Part shown: positions 19,078-29,075 of the stretch, piece by piece
How positions within the stretch are numbered: the stretch's first letter is position 1
Layout of the letters: every line of letters starts with the position of its first letter
From: Phycisphaerae bacterium
Lineage (GTDB): Bacteria > Planctomycetota > Phycisphaerae > Phycisphaerales > Phycisphaeraceae
Reading direction: 5' to 3'
DNA: 64,000 nt
Assembly: GCA_030425705.1 (NCBI GenBank)
Contig: JAUHZU010000016.1
Span: forward strand, 1-64,000
Program-made: the position numbers and the translations under genes
The notes under the pieces: model-generated
Databases searched by the model: none
Told to the model about the DNA's origin: nothing
What the model saw: the letters and a program-made list of their open reading frames with translations, nothing else

Positions 19078-19146
19078 CCTGCAACCCATTGTGCCCATCC
19101 GGCTTGAGTGCCCAGCACCGAACCTCCAAGACGTTTCTGTGATCGA

Positions 19147-19174
19147 TTGCGTTTGGCCTGATCCGGGATACGAT
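19147..19174 (+). promoter_or_regulatory. candidate promoter, beta-lactamase-fold gene
   Basis: TTGCGT (19147-19152), 16-bp spacer, TACGAT (19169-19174), about 45 bases upstream of the ATG at 19220. Confidence 0.45.
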
Positions 19175-19219
19175 CGTGTGCGCTTGCTTCGGTTTTGTCG
19201 AGATGTATGGGACCCGGTG

Positions 19220-20608
19220 ATGCGTTTACTCTTACGTCAGCAAGCTGTTGTTTCGGTGGTCGTTGCCCTGCTGGGTGTGATCGGGTGTCGGGCTGCGCCA
19301 GTGGAGCGTTCAGATATGAGACTGCTAGTGCGGCATGCCGAGCCGCTGGTTCGGAGCGGGTACGTCCCGGGCGTGGTCCTCGGCGTGTATCGCGATGGCC
19401 AAGAGCAGTTTGTAGCGCTGGGCGCGGTGTCCTACGACTCAGACACACGGCCCGATGAGCACACGCTGTATGAGACCGGGTCGGTCGGCAAGCTTTATAC
19501 CGCCTTGCTCCTCGCCGAGGCGGACCGGCGGGGTGAACTGTCGCTGGATGGATTGATCCGGCAGTCGCCTTCTGTCCGCAGGGAGACGCCGGCGTTGGCC
19601 GGCTCCACGGTGGCGATCTGGCACCTCGCGGCGCACCTGTCCGGGTTGCCGCGGGAGCCCGACAACCTCAATGATGAACAGCCAAACCCCTACGCGGGTT
19701 ACAACGAAGCGATGCTGTGGGACTACCTGTCGCGGGTTGCGCTGCAAGACGCACCCGGCGAGCGGTACGACTACTCCAACCTGGCCGTCGGGCTGCTGGG
19801 CATCATGCTCGAGGAGGCGGCGGGGCTGAGCTACGTGGAGCTGGTCCGGCAGCGGATCGCCCTGCCGCTGGCGTTGCCGGATACGGCGGCTGAGCTGGCG
19901 CCCGAACAGGCCGAGCGGCTTGCCCCGCCCCACGCACTCGGCGTCGAGTCGATCAACTGGCCGGCCGACGACGCCCTCGCGGCTTCGGGCTGCCTGCGTT
20001 CGACCGCCGCCGACACCCTGCGGTTTGTCCGGCTGCACCTGGACCCTCCCGACACGCCGATGGGCCGATCCATGCAGCGGACCACCGAGCAACGCTACGC
20101 GTTTGAGCAAGGCGGGGGCATCGGTCTGGGCTGGCACATCCTCGAAGACGGCACACGCTGGCACAACGGGTCGACCGGCGGGTACCACAGCTTCGTCGCG
20201 TTCCACCGGGAGCACGACCTCGCATTGGCCGTGCTGGCCAACGACTCCTGCCCCGAGGTCACGGAGCTGGGGTTCCACCTGCTGGATGCACTCACCGGCG
20301 TCGCGGATCAGCCGATCGAGATCAAAGAGGCCCCAGTAGTGTCCGCGGCCTCCCTGGATACGCTCGTCGGGCGGTACGTCGATCCCGAGTCCGGCTACAG
20401 CATCACCGTCACTCGGCGGGGCACGCGGCTCCTGGCCCAACTCACCGACCAGCCCGCGTTCCTGGTCCTGCCCGAGACCGAGACCCTGTTCCGCTACCGG
20501 TCCGTGGATGCGGCGCTGCGGTTCGCACGGGACCGCGAGGGGGTTGCCGCGCGTGTCACGCTGCTACAGGACGGCACGGAGTGGACGCTGCGCCGCGCGG
20601 CGGAGTAG
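19220..20608 (+). CDS. serine beta-lactamase-fold lipoprotein
   Basis: A class C beta-lactamase/penicillin-binding-like hydrolase of 462 residues with a lipoprotein signal (VVSVVVALLGVIGC). The SxxK motif is in ETGSVGKLYTA, the YxN motif in YDYSNLAVGLLG, and the third motif is HNGSTGGYHSF (HxG type). This is the serine-hydrolase family that includes D-aminopeptidases and esterases, so resistance to beta-lactams should not be assumed. The final ~100 residues form a small beta-rich domain common in these proteins. The ATG at 19220 (or GTG 19217) directly precedes the signal peptide; the frame is open to 19091 but would run through the promoter. It converges with glnS, leaving 5 bp. Confidence 0.88.
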   Translation: MRLLLRQQAVVSVVVALLGVIGCRAAPVERSDMRLLVRHAEPLVRSGYVPGVVLGVYRDGQEQFVALGAVSYDSDTRPDEHTLYETGSVGKLYTALLLAEADRRGELSLDGLIRQSPSVRRETPALAGSTVAIWHLAAHLSGLPREPDNLNDEQPNPYAGYNEAMLWDYLSRVALQDAPGERYDYSNLAVGLLGIMLEEAAGLSYVELVRQRIALPLALPDTAAELAPEQAERLAPPHALGVESINWPADDALAASGCLRSTAADTLRFVRLHLDPPDTPMGRSMQRTTEQRYAFEQGGGIGLGWHILEDGTRWHNGSTGGYHSFVAFHREHDLALAVLANDSCPEVTELGFHLLDALTGVADQPIEIKEAPVVSAASLDTLVGRYVDPESGYSITVTRRGTRLLAQLTDQPAFLVLPETETLFRYRSVDAALRFARDREGVAARVTLLQDGTEWTLRRAAE

Positions 20609-20613
20609 CCGGC

Positions 20614-22347
<1,734 letters not shown>

Positions 22348-22361
22348 AGCCGGGCAGTTTA
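22348..22361 (-). promoter_or_regulatory. near-leaderless promoter of glnS
   Basis: TAAACT (minus strand, 22356-22361) followed by eight bases and the ATG at 22347. No Shine-Dalgarno sequence is present. Confidence 0.45.
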
Positions 22362-22366
22362 GCTGA

Positions 22367-22449
22367 TTGAACCGCCGAGACGCCAAGGCGCCAACCCGGA
22401 AACTCCACATCCGGTATGGCTCGGTGTTCCTGGCGCCCTGGCGGTTCAA
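22367..22449. repeat. inverted repeat between glnS and gltX
   Basis: TTGAACCGCC (22367-22376) pairs perfectly with GGCGGTTCAA (22440-22449), and inside it GGCGCCA (22387-22393) pairs with TGGCGCC (22431-22437). The left arm also contains the direct units GACGCCAA and GGCGCCAA. The right arm overlaps the gltX -35. It could be a dispersed repeat, a cruciform or a shared operator. Confidence 0.6.
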
Positions 22450-22481
22450 ACGGTCCGCGCCGAACGGCTACAATCCCGCCC
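22445..22481 (+). promoter_or_regulatory. leaderless promoter of gltX
   Basis: TTCAAA (22445-22450), 18-bp spacer, TACAAT (22469-22474), seven bases, ATG at 22482. The -35 lies within the right arm of the inverted repeat. Confidence 0.55.
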
Positions 22482-24194
22482 ATGCCCGCAGAAAACAGCA
22501 CCAGCCCGACCGGCCGACCCGTGGTCACCCGCTTCGCACCCAGCCCCACCGGCGCGCTGCACATCGGCGGCGCACGCACCGCCCTCTTCGCGTGGGCGTT
22601 CGCCCGGAAACACCAGGGCCGGTTCATCCTCCGCATCGAGGACACCGACCTCAAACGCTCCAGCCCCGAGTCGACCAAGGGCATCCTCCGCGACCTGGGC
22701 TGGCTCGGGCTCTTCTCCGACGAAGGCCCCAAGTACCCCTGCGGCAAGCACGGCTGCGGGTGCGGCAAGGCCGTGGATGACGCGGGCTTTGATCCCTACG
22801 ACCGCGGCCGGCAGCTCGGCGATAACGGGCCGTACTTCCAGAGCCAGCGCGCGGCCGACGGCCTCTACGACAGGTACGTCCAGGTCCTGCTCGACGCCGG
22901 TAAGGCCTATGAGGACGACGGGGCCGTGCGTTTCCGCATGGACAAGGACATCGCGTTCACCGACGCGGTCTACGGCGACATTACGGTCAAGGCAGACGAC
23001 CTCGAGGACTTCATCATCCGCAAGGGTGCCGATGGCGGGAAGCTTCCGACGTTCCACTTCGCGGTGGTCGTCGATGATGCGCTGATGGAGGTGACCCACG
23101 TCATCCGCGGGCAGGAGCACCTGACGAACACGACCAAGCACGCGGCGCTGTACGACACGCTCGCCGAGGTCACCGGGGACGCCGCCACCTGGCAACGGCC
23201 GGTGTGGGTACACACCCCGTCGATCATGAACCCCGGCGGCTCAAAGATGAGCAAGCGGGATAAGGCGAGGTTTGCTCGTGATAAAGCTGAAGAGTTCTTA
23301 GCCAAACATCCAACCCGAGAAGATGGCATCGCAGCGTTGTGCCAGATGATGCCAAACGCGATCACTGCTACACATGTATCAGATTTCTTGGGTAAAACGA
23401 CTGATTCTGTTCTTCTCGCATCCGAAATCGCCGGCCGGCTTGGATTCAATCTGCCCGAAATTGAAGTGCGAGATTTCTTGGTTCGTGGCTATCTTCAGTC
23501 CGCCCTACTCAACTACATCGCCCTTCTAGGCTGGAACCCTGGAGACGACATAGAACACTTCGATCTGGATTTTCTCTGTAGCAAGTTTTCGTTGGAACGG
23601 ATCGGTAAAAGCAACTCGACCTTTGACCGCGCGAAGCTCAAGGACTTCAATGCGCAGGCAATCCGTGGGCTCAACTTCGGCAAGTTTGTGGACCGGATGA
23701 CAAAGTATGCCGAGGCATATCGGCCCACATGGTATTCGTCGAAGATCTGCAAGGATGTCGACAAATGGCAGGCCTTCTGCGGTGCGGTACAAGAGCGAAC
23801 ACACTTGCTGCCTGACCCGTTCGAAGCAAACAGATTTCTGCTTTCAGATGATGAATTGATCGAATATGACTTCACTCCCAAGCCGATCCGCAAGGCGATG
23901 ATGGGCAACGATGGGCAGGGTGTCGCCCTGCTGGAGGAGATGCTCGCCGCGTTTGAGTCGTTGCCGGCCGAGGGGTTCGGGGCCGCGGCACACGAGACCA
24001 TCAACGCCCTGGCGGAAGCGTCCGGCATCAACATGGGCAAGTACGCCCAGCCGGTGCGGATCGCGGTGTCCGGTGGGCCGGTGACGCCGCCGATCGACGT
24101 GACGCTGGAGTTGTTAGGGAAGGGTGCGACGCTCGCGCGGATGCGGCGGTGTGTGGACGCGGCGAAGGCGCACCTGGCAGCGGCGTCGGGTTAG
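22482..24194 (+). CDS. gltX: glutamyl-tRNA synthetase
   Basis: GluRS of 570 residues. The HIGH region is FAPSPTGALHIGGARTALF and the KMSKS region GGSKMSKRDK. The protein is longer than the usual ~480 residues. Between the HIGH domain and YFQSQRADGLYDRY there is a ~30-residue insertion with CGKHGCGCGK, three closely spaced Cys. From about 23260 to 23880, just after KMSKR, G+C falls to about half while the flanks are near two thirds. The reading frame is unbroken there and codes an anticodon-binding region with unusual Ser, Lys and Phe content. The ATG at 22482 is set by a leaderless promoter. Confidence 0.93.
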   Translation: MPAENSTSPTGRPVVTRFAPSPTGALHIGGARTALFAWAFARKHQGRFILRIEDTDLKRSSPESTKGILRDLGWLGLFSDEGPKYPCGKHGCGCGKAVDDAGFDPYDRGRQLGDNGPYFQSQRAADGLYDRYVQVLLDAGKAYEDDGAVRFRMDKDIAFTDAVYGDITVKADDLEDFIIRKGADGGKLPTFHFAVVVDDALMEVTHVIRGQEHLTNTTKHAALYDTLAEVTGDAATWQRPVWVHTPSIMNPGGSKMSKRDKARFARDKAEEFLAKHPTREDGIAALCQMMPNAITATHVSDFLGKTTDSVLLASEIAGRLGFNLPEIEVRDFLVRGYLQSALLNYIALLGWNPGDDIEHFDLDFLCSKFSLERIGKSNSTFDRAKLKDFNAQAIRGLNFGKFVDRMTKYAEAYRPTWYSSKICKDVDKWQAFCGAVQERTHLLPDPFEANRFLLSDDELIEYDFTPKPIRKAMMGNDGQGVALLEEMLAAFESLPAEGFGAAAHETINALAEASGINMGKYAQPVRIAVSGGPVTPPIDVTLELLGKGATLARMRRCVDAAKAHLAAASG

Positions 24195-24210
24195 GGGTTA
24201 GTGTCTGACA

Positions 24211-24261
24211 GAAGCCCGGCCCCGGTGGGGCTGGGACCCACGGCCAGAGACCGTGGGCTTC
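24211..24261. repeat. double-hairpin element after gltX
   Basis: GAAGCCC (24211-24217) and GGGCTTC (24255-24261) enclose two hairpins: GCCCC-GGT-GGGGC (24219-24231) and CCCACGG-N7-CCGTGGG (24237-24257). It has no U-run, so it is not a standard terminator. The form resembles a REP-like dispersed element or an mRNA 3'-end stabiliser. Confidence 0.5.
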
Positions 24262-24286
24262 AACGAGTTGCATTGATGGAGTTGTT

Positions 24287-24703
24287 GTGAACTACTGGCT
24301 GATCAAGACCGAGCCGGGCACGTGGTCGTGGGATGACCAGACCACCGCCCCGCGAAAGACGACCGAGTGGGACGGCGTTAAGAACCACCAGGCGAACAAC
24401 AACCTCAAGGCGATGAAGAAGGGTGACCGCTGCTTCTTCTACCACTCGGTGAACGACAAGTGCATTGTCGGGATCGTGGAGGTGAGTAAGCCGTGGGTGC
24501 CCGATCCTGCGCAGCCCGATACACCGTGGGGCTATCCAAGCGTCAAAGCGGTCGAGAAACTCCCGGCGCCGGTGACGCTGGCGGACGTGAAGCAGAACCC
24601 GAAGCTCGACGCGATGGTGCTCGTCAAAAATTCCCGGCTGAGCGTCCAACCCGTCACCCCGGCCGAGTGGAAACACGTCTGCAAGATGGGCGGGCTGAGC
24701 TGA
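24287..24703 (+). CDS. EVE domain protein
   Basis: A 138-residue single-domain EVE protein (PUA-like fold, related to eukaryotic THYN1). It opens with the hallmark MNYWLIKTEPGTWSWDD and continues with WDGVKNHQANNNLKAMKKGDRCFFYHS, PWGYPSVKAVEKL and the closing VTPAEWKHVCKMG. EVE domains bind modified bases in DNA or RNA. The stand-alone bacterial form has no settled role; some fused relatives take part in modification-dependent restriction, but no nuclease is adjacent here. The start is a GTG at 24287, which places the conserved NYWLIK at the N-terminus. A terminator follows immediately. Confidence 0.92.
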   Translation: MNYWLIKTEPGTWSWDDQTTAPRKTTEWDGVKNHQANNNLKAMKKGDRCFFYHSVNDKCIVGIVEVSKPWVPDPAQPDTPWGYPSVKAVEKLPAPVTLADVKQNPKLDAMVLVKNSRLSVQPVTPAEWKHVCKMGGLS

Positions 24704-24709
24704 TTCGAC

Positions 24710-24737
24710 CCGCCACGAGGTTGGCGGCATTTTTCTT
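24710..24737 (+). terminator. rho-independent terminator after EVE gene
   Basis: CCGCCA (24710-24715) pairs with TGGCGG (24722-24727) around a 6-base loop, followed by CATTTTTCTT. It separates the EVE gene from the PfkB kinase 47 bp downstream. Confidence 0.8.
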
Positions 24738-24750
24738 ATTGGAAACGACT

Positions 24751-25662
24751 ATGTCTTTGATTGTGACCGGAAGCGTAGGTATCGACACAGTGGAAACACC
24801 CGACGGCCGACGGGCTGATGAGGTGCTCGGCGGATCGTCGATCTACTTCGCGGCGGGGGCGTCGTACTTCACCAGCGTCCGCCTGGTCGCGGCGGTGGGC
24901 GACGACTTCCCCGATCACCTCGCGCAGAAGTTTGACCACTTCGACGTCTGCACGCACGGCCTGGAAAAGCGCGCGGGGTCCAAGACGTTCCGTTGGCATG
25001 GGCGCTACCACGAAAACATGAACGACCGTGACACGCTGCAGGTCGACCTGAACGTGCTCGGCGAGGCGCTCCCGCCCGTGCCCGAGTCCTACCGCGACTC
25101 GAAGTACATCTTTCTCGCCAATACACACCCGGCCGGCCAGCTCGCGCTGCTCGACCAGTTCCCCGACCGCAAGCTCGTCGTGGCGGACACCATGGACCTG
25201 TGGATCGAGACCGAGCGCGACCTGCTCTTGCAGCTCTTGCAGCGCGTCGACGGCTTCGTACTAAACGACTCCGAAGCCAAGATGCTGACCGAAGAGAACA
25301 ACGTCGTCCGGGCCGCGGACAAGGTGCTCGCGATGGGGCCGACGTTTGTCGTCGTCAAGAAGGGTGAGCACGGCGCGATCCTGCGGCACCGCGACGGCAC
25401 GGGCGCGCTCCCCGCGTTCCCCGCGACGCAGGTCGTCGACCCGACCGGCGCGGGCGACTCGTTCGCCAGCGGCATGATGGGCTACCTCTGCGAGCAGGAC
25501 GACGTGTCGGTCGGTGCCATCAAGCGCGCGATGGCCTACGGCACGGTCGTCGCCAGCTACACGATCGAGAAGTTCTCGACGGACCGGCTGGCGGAGATCG
25601 ACCGCTCGCACATCGACGCACGACTCGCCGAGTTCACCGGGCACCTGCACATCGGCGGGTAA
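24751..25662 (+). CDS. PfkB family carbohydrate kinase
   Basis: A 303-residue ribokinase/PfkB-family kinase. The N-terminal GSVGIDTVETPDGR and GGSSIYFAAGASYF match the sugar-binding part, and the C-terminal signature DPTGAGDSFASGMMGYL contains the catalytic Asp and the anion hole. The sugar or nucleoside substrate cannot be read from the motif. Planctomycete relatives are often annotated as sugar kinase or adenosine-kinase-like. The ATG at 24751 gives the family-typical N-terminus; the open frame upstream to 24493 overlaps the EVE gene and is ignored. A terminator just upstream suggests its own promoter. Confidence 0.9.
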   Translation: MSLIVTGSVGIDTVETPDGRRADEVLGGSSIYFAAGASYFTSVRLVAAVGDDFPDHLAQKFDHFDVCTHGLEKRAGSKTFRWHGRYHENMNDRDTLQVDLNVLGEALPPVPESYRDSKYIFLANTHPAGQLALLDQFPDRKLVVADTMDLWIETERDLLLQLLQRVDGFVLNDSEAKMLTEENNVVRAADKVLAMGPTFVVVKKGEHGAILRHRDGTGALPAFPATQVVDPTGAGDSFASGMMGYLCEQDDVSVGAIKRAMAYGTVVASYTIEKFSTDRLAEIDRSHIDARLAEFTGHLHIGG

Positions 25663-26124
25663 CACCGTCTCTGCTGAATGACTTTGCAATGACCCCGGGC
25701 AAAAAGTGCTTGGTGTTTCTGGTGCCGCACGATACAGTTGATATAGACAATCCGACACGGTGTGGCATCGGTTGCGAGAGACCGCGTACATCCAGCCATC
25801 TTCATCCTCATCCATCCCTTCTCTCGTTTCCCCCACACAACTGAGTTGAGCCCGGCCCTGTGGCTGTCGCCCCGTTGCATTGCTTCGGGTGTGTTGCCGT
25901 GAGGCGTCGGCGCTTGCAGCTTGCACCGTGATTGCATGGGTGTGGCTGCATGTGCCGCCCGTCTCGTGTCGCTTGACAGCTCTGCCGGCGCGATCGGTGC
26001 GCCGCGCTTCCCGCGCACCGGGCGCGCAATCGTCGGGCCCATTCCCCTGGCACCAAGGCCTGGGCGCGTTTGCTGCACCCGTGTACCGCTTCGCAGCCGC
26101 GCGCCCGCTGAAAGGATGGCGACG
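25663..26124. other. long non-coding stretch before membrane gene
   Basis: 462 bp without a supported gene. A TTGGTG-N17-TACAGT promoter (25710-25738) would give a leader of about 380 bases. Inside it are a pyrimidine-rich tract near 25797-25840 and a perfect 8-bp hairpin (CGGTGCGC 25995-26002 with GCGCACCG 26013-26020). It could be a regulatory leader or a small RNA gene. I recognise no known riboswitch class, tmRNA, SRP RNA or RNase P RNA in it. Confidence 0.5.
25710..25738 (+). promoter_or_regulatory. candidate promoter, membrane protein gene or ncRNA
   Basis: TTGGTG (25710-25715), 17-bp spacer, TACAGT (25733-25738). The next supported start codon is about 385 bases downstream. Confidence 0.45.
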
Positions 26125-27465
26125 ATGACGCATGGCACCCCCGACGACCGGCCCGACCTCGCACGGCTCGACGAGGCCCCGGACCCCAACGGAGAGACCC
26201 AGGTGCTGGACTCCCCCGCGCCGGCCGTGTCGCAGACGGCGAGTATGCCGCCGCCGTGGTGGCACCTGCTGATCGACCGCAACCCGTTGTTCCTGCTGAG
26301 CGGGATCAGCATGTTCGCGGGCTGCTACGCGGCGAGCCGGGCGATCCACGCCGACCCGGAGAACCCAGACGCCCTGCCCCTGCTGCTCGGGCTGCTGGGC
26401 GTCTTGAACCTGTACGAGCTGATGGTGATCGGGCTTGGCCTGCTGTTGTCGCGCAGCGCAACACTGGTCCGCGACACCCGCCACCTGCTCGGCCTGGCCG
26501 TTTTGTTGATGGTCGATGTCGGGTTCATCTACCACGAGTCGGCGGTCGCGAGTCTGCCCGTCGGCGTGATGATCGGCGGCGCGGCCACGGCGCTGGGGCT
26601 CGGCAAGGCGGTCCTTATCACGCGCGGCCTCGGTGTCCGGTTGCGGCCGATGGTCGTCGGGCTGGTCGGACTCGACCTCGCCGCGGTGTACTTCCTGCCG
26701 GTCACGATGCGGTGGATCGCCGGTGACGGGTTTGTCTCCCCCGGGGCCATGCTTGGGGTGTTCTGCGTGATGGGCCTTCTCATTGCGTTGCACGCCCTGC
26801 CGCTACGTTGGGGCACGATCAGAGCCGACACACGCAGCGACTACCTGCAGCTCCAGCAGCTGGTGCGGGGTGGCGTGGTGCTGCTGCCGGCGATGTCGGC
26901 AATTGCGCACGTCGCGGTCGGGCCCTGGGTCTACGGCACGGGCTATACCGGCGCGTACCTCGCCCCGCTCCTGCTGGGGCTCGCGGTCGTGATGGGGCGG
27001 CAACTCGCGGCGGCGGGCGATGCGAAGACCGCCAGCCGGTCGGCCCTGGTCCTGACCGCCGCGGCGGTGGCGTCCACGCTCAGCTCGCCGGAGTCGATGA
27101 TCGCCCTGCTCCACGGCCCGGTGGATGTCTACGCCTCGCCGATGCGCGGGGCGCTGTTCGCCGCGATGGCGATTTTTACATGGCTGGGTTGGCGTCACCG
27201 TCAGTGGCGCTACTTCCTGCTCGCAGGTGCTGCGCTCGGCATTGCGCTGCTCGGTCACACCCCGGCAGCGATCCACAGACGTGTCGCACGGATCGTCCGA
27301 GACGCCTGGGAACTGCTGCGTGACATCATCCCCGAGAGCCAGCTCGAGTGGGGTGTCTTCGGGGTTGGCTGTGCGTTCCTTCTTCTGGCGGGTGGCGCGG
27401 GGCTGAGTCTCTGGCAGCACCGGCGGCATGGGCGATCACTGACCGCCCCGCGCAGCACCGCCTAG
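26125..27465 (+). CDS. polytopic membrane protein, unknown
   Basis: 446 residues with about ten to twelve predicted transmembrane helices. After a hydrophilic 45-residue cytoplasmic N-terminus come PLFLLSGISMFAGCYAASRA, LLLGLLGVLNLYELMVIGLG, LLGLAVLLMVDVGFIY and further segments up to VFGVGCAFLLLAGGAGLSLW near the C-terminus. No catalytic motif, nucleotide-binding site or transporter signature is recognised. The start at ATG 26125 has AAAGGA eight bases upstream; ATG 26116 is the next choice, and the frame is open to 25921. It carries a long untranslated leader. It converges with ugd at a strong bidirectional terminator. Confidence 0.75.
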   Translation: MTHGTPDDRPDLARLDEAPDPNGETQVLDSPAPAVSQTASMPPPWWHLLIDRNPLFLLSGISMFAGCYAASRAIHADPENPDALPLLLGLLGVLNLYELMVIGLGLLLSRSATLVRDTRHLLGLAVLLMVDVGFIYHESAVASLPVGVMIGGAATALGLGKAVLITRGLGVRLRPMVVGLVGLDLAAVYFLPVTMRWIAGDGFVSPGAMLGVFCVMGLLIALHALPLRWGTIRADTRSDYLQLQQLVRGGVVLLPAMSAIAHVAVGPWVYGTGYTGAYLAPLLLGLAVVMGRQLAAAGDAKTASRSALVLTAAAVASTLSSPESMIALLHGPVDVYASPMRGALFAAMAIFTWLGWRHRQWRYFLLAGAALGIALLGHTPAAIHRRVARIVRDAWELLRDIIPESQLEWGVFGVGCAFLLLAGGAGLSLWQHRRHGRSLTAPRSTA

Positions 27466-27475
27466 CGCGAGAAGC

Positions 27476-27537
27476 AGCTAAAAACCCGCCGCGTGGTCCG
27501 GCTTCCGGGGCGGGCCACGCGGCGGGATGGGGTTTTT
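27476..27537. terminator. bidirectional terminator
   Basis: A perfect 12-bp stem, CCCGCCGCGTGG (27485-27496) with CCACGCGGCGGG (27515-27526), flanked by AAAAA on the left and TTTTT on the right. It serves the converging membrane-protein gene and ugd. Confidence 0.93.
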
Positions 27538-27557
27538 AGGAAACGCGGGCGATACGC

Positions 27558-28934
27558 TTAGCCGGCGGTGACACTGGGCTTGGTCACCGGTTCGCGGCCG
27601 ACGGAGTAGTAGACAAACCCGTCTTCCCGCATCGACTCGGGGTGGTAGAGGTTCCGGCCGTCGAACACGACCGGCTGGTTCATTCGGGCCCGCATCTGGT
27701 CGAAGTCCGGCTGCTTGAAGCTCGGCCAGTCGGTGCAGATCACCAGCGCGTCCACGCCGACACATGCGTCGTACGGGTCTTCGGCGTAGGTGATCTGGTC
27801 GCCCATGCCGTGGTCCTGGCAGGTCTCGTGCGCGACCGGGTCGTGGGCGACTACCTGCGCGCCGTTGTCGAGCAGGGCCTTCATCAGGGTCAGCGACGGG
27901 GCCTCACGGATGTCGTCGGTGCCCGGCTTGAACGCGATACCCCACACGCCGATCTTCTTGCCCGCCAGGCCGCCGGCGCCGAAGTGCGAGCTGATCTTCT
28001 CGAAGAACCGGTCGCGCTGGAGCTGGTTTACGTTGTGGACCGCGTCCAGTAGCTGAGTCGGCCGACCACAGTCCTCGCCCATCGAGATGCACGCGAGCAC
28101 GTCCTTGGGGAAGCACGACCCGCCGTAGCCCAGCCCGGGGTAGAGGAACTTGTTGCCGATGCGCGAGTCGGTGGTCATCCCGCGCCACACCTCGTCGACA
28201 TCGCTGCCGTAGGCCTCGCAGAGGTTGGCGATCTCGTTGATGAAGCTGATCTTCGTGGCGAGCATCGCGTTGGAGGCGTACTTGACCATCTCGGCCGAGG
28301 GGATGTCCATGACAAAGACGGGGTTGCCGTTGCGGACAAACGGGTCGTACAGCTTGCGGAGGCGCTCGCCGGTGCCCTCGTCCTCGGCACCAATGACCAC
28401 GCGGTCGGGCTTGTTGAAGTCGTTGATCGCGGCGCCTTCCTTCAGGAACTCGGGGTTCGAGCCCATCTTGAACGGCTTGTTGGTGTGCTTGGCGATCTCG
28501 GCCCGGACCTTCTTGTTTGTGCCGACCGGGACGGTGGACTTGACCACGATGATCTTGGCGCGGCGTTCTTCTTCGCCGCCACCCGTCTCGCCGGGGCCGG
28601 CCTCGATGGCCTTGCCGATGTCGGCGGCCGCGGCGAGGACGTACTTCAGATCGGCCCGGCCGCGCTCGTCGCTGGGGGTCCCGACACAGATGAAGACCAC
28701 CTGCGCCGACTGGTAGGCCGACGCCGCGTCCGTCGTGAACGTCAGCCGGCCGGCCTTCGCGTTGCGCTGGATCATGTCGTCCAGGCCGGGCTCGTAGATC
28801 GGCGAGATGCCGTTGTTGAGCTTGTCGATCTTCTTCTGATCGATATCCAAGCAGGTGACATCGTTGCCGATGTTCGCGAAACACGTCCCTGTCACCAGGC
28901 CGACGTAGCCGGTCCCAACCATCGTGATCTTCAT
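27558..28934 (-). CDS. ugd: UDP-glucose 6-dehydrogenase
   Basis: UDP-glucose (or related UDP-sugar) 6-dehydrogenase of 458 residues. It makes UDP-glucuronate for surface polysaccharide. The NAD motif MKITMVGTGYVGLVTGTCF is at the N-terminus, the central helix ends in SAEMVKYASNAMLATKISFINE, and the catalytic Cys is in GYGGSCFPKDVLA. The C-terminal UDP-binding domain carries WGIAFKPGTDDIREAPS. The start is the ATG at 28934, which begins the Rossmann fold; the 13-codon extension to 28973 is rejected. A TAAGAT -10 lies at 28989-28994. Confidence 0.95.
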   Translation of the reverse strand: MKITMVGTGYVGLVTGTCFANIGNDVTCLDIDQKKIDKLNNGISPIYEPGLDDMIQRNAKAGRLTFTTDAASAYQSAQVVFICVGTPSDERGRADLKYVLAAAADIGKAIEAGPGETGGGEEERRAKIIVVKSTVPVGTNKKVRAEIAKHTNKPFKMGSNPEFLKEGAAINDFNKPDRVVIGAEDEGTGERLRKLYDPFVRNGNPVFVMDIPSAEMVKYASNAMLATKISFINEIANLCEAYGSDVDEVWRGMTTDSRIGNKFLYPGLGYGGSCFPKDVLACISMGEDCGRPTQLLDAVHNVNQLQRDRFFEKISSHFGAGGLAGKKIGVWGIAFKPGTDDIREAPSLTLMKALLDNGAQVVAHDPVAHETCQDHGMGDQITYAEDPYDACVGVDALVICTDWPSFKQPDFDQMRARMNQPVVFDGRNLYHPESMREDGFVYYSVGREPVTKPSVTAG

Positions 28935-28988
28935 CGTCTTGCTTTCCCTGATCGTGTCTGAAGCCGCGTCCACGCCCCGGCCGTGCCT

Positions 28989-28994
28989 ATCTTA
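28989..28994 (-). promoter_or_regulatory. candidate -10 of ugd
   Basis: TAAGAT on the minus strand, followed by AGGCA. The same TAAGATAGGCA string occurs upstream of tal (56162), which supports its being a real promoter element. Confidence 0.45.
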
Positions 28995-29075
28995 GCCCTA
29001 TTGTCTTCGGCCAGTCGAGCCCCACAATGCAGCAGCTACACCGGAAAACACGGGATAGCCCTAGCCTGTGGCCCC

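Noticed and set aside
19220-20608. Beta-lactam resistance gene.
   Set aside because: The motifs (SVGK, YSN, HNGS) are shared by many non-lactamase serine hydrolases and nothing points to resistance.
25973-25978. Perfect TTGACA in the long leader.
   Set aside because: No -10 hexamer at 16-18 bp, so it is not called a promoter.
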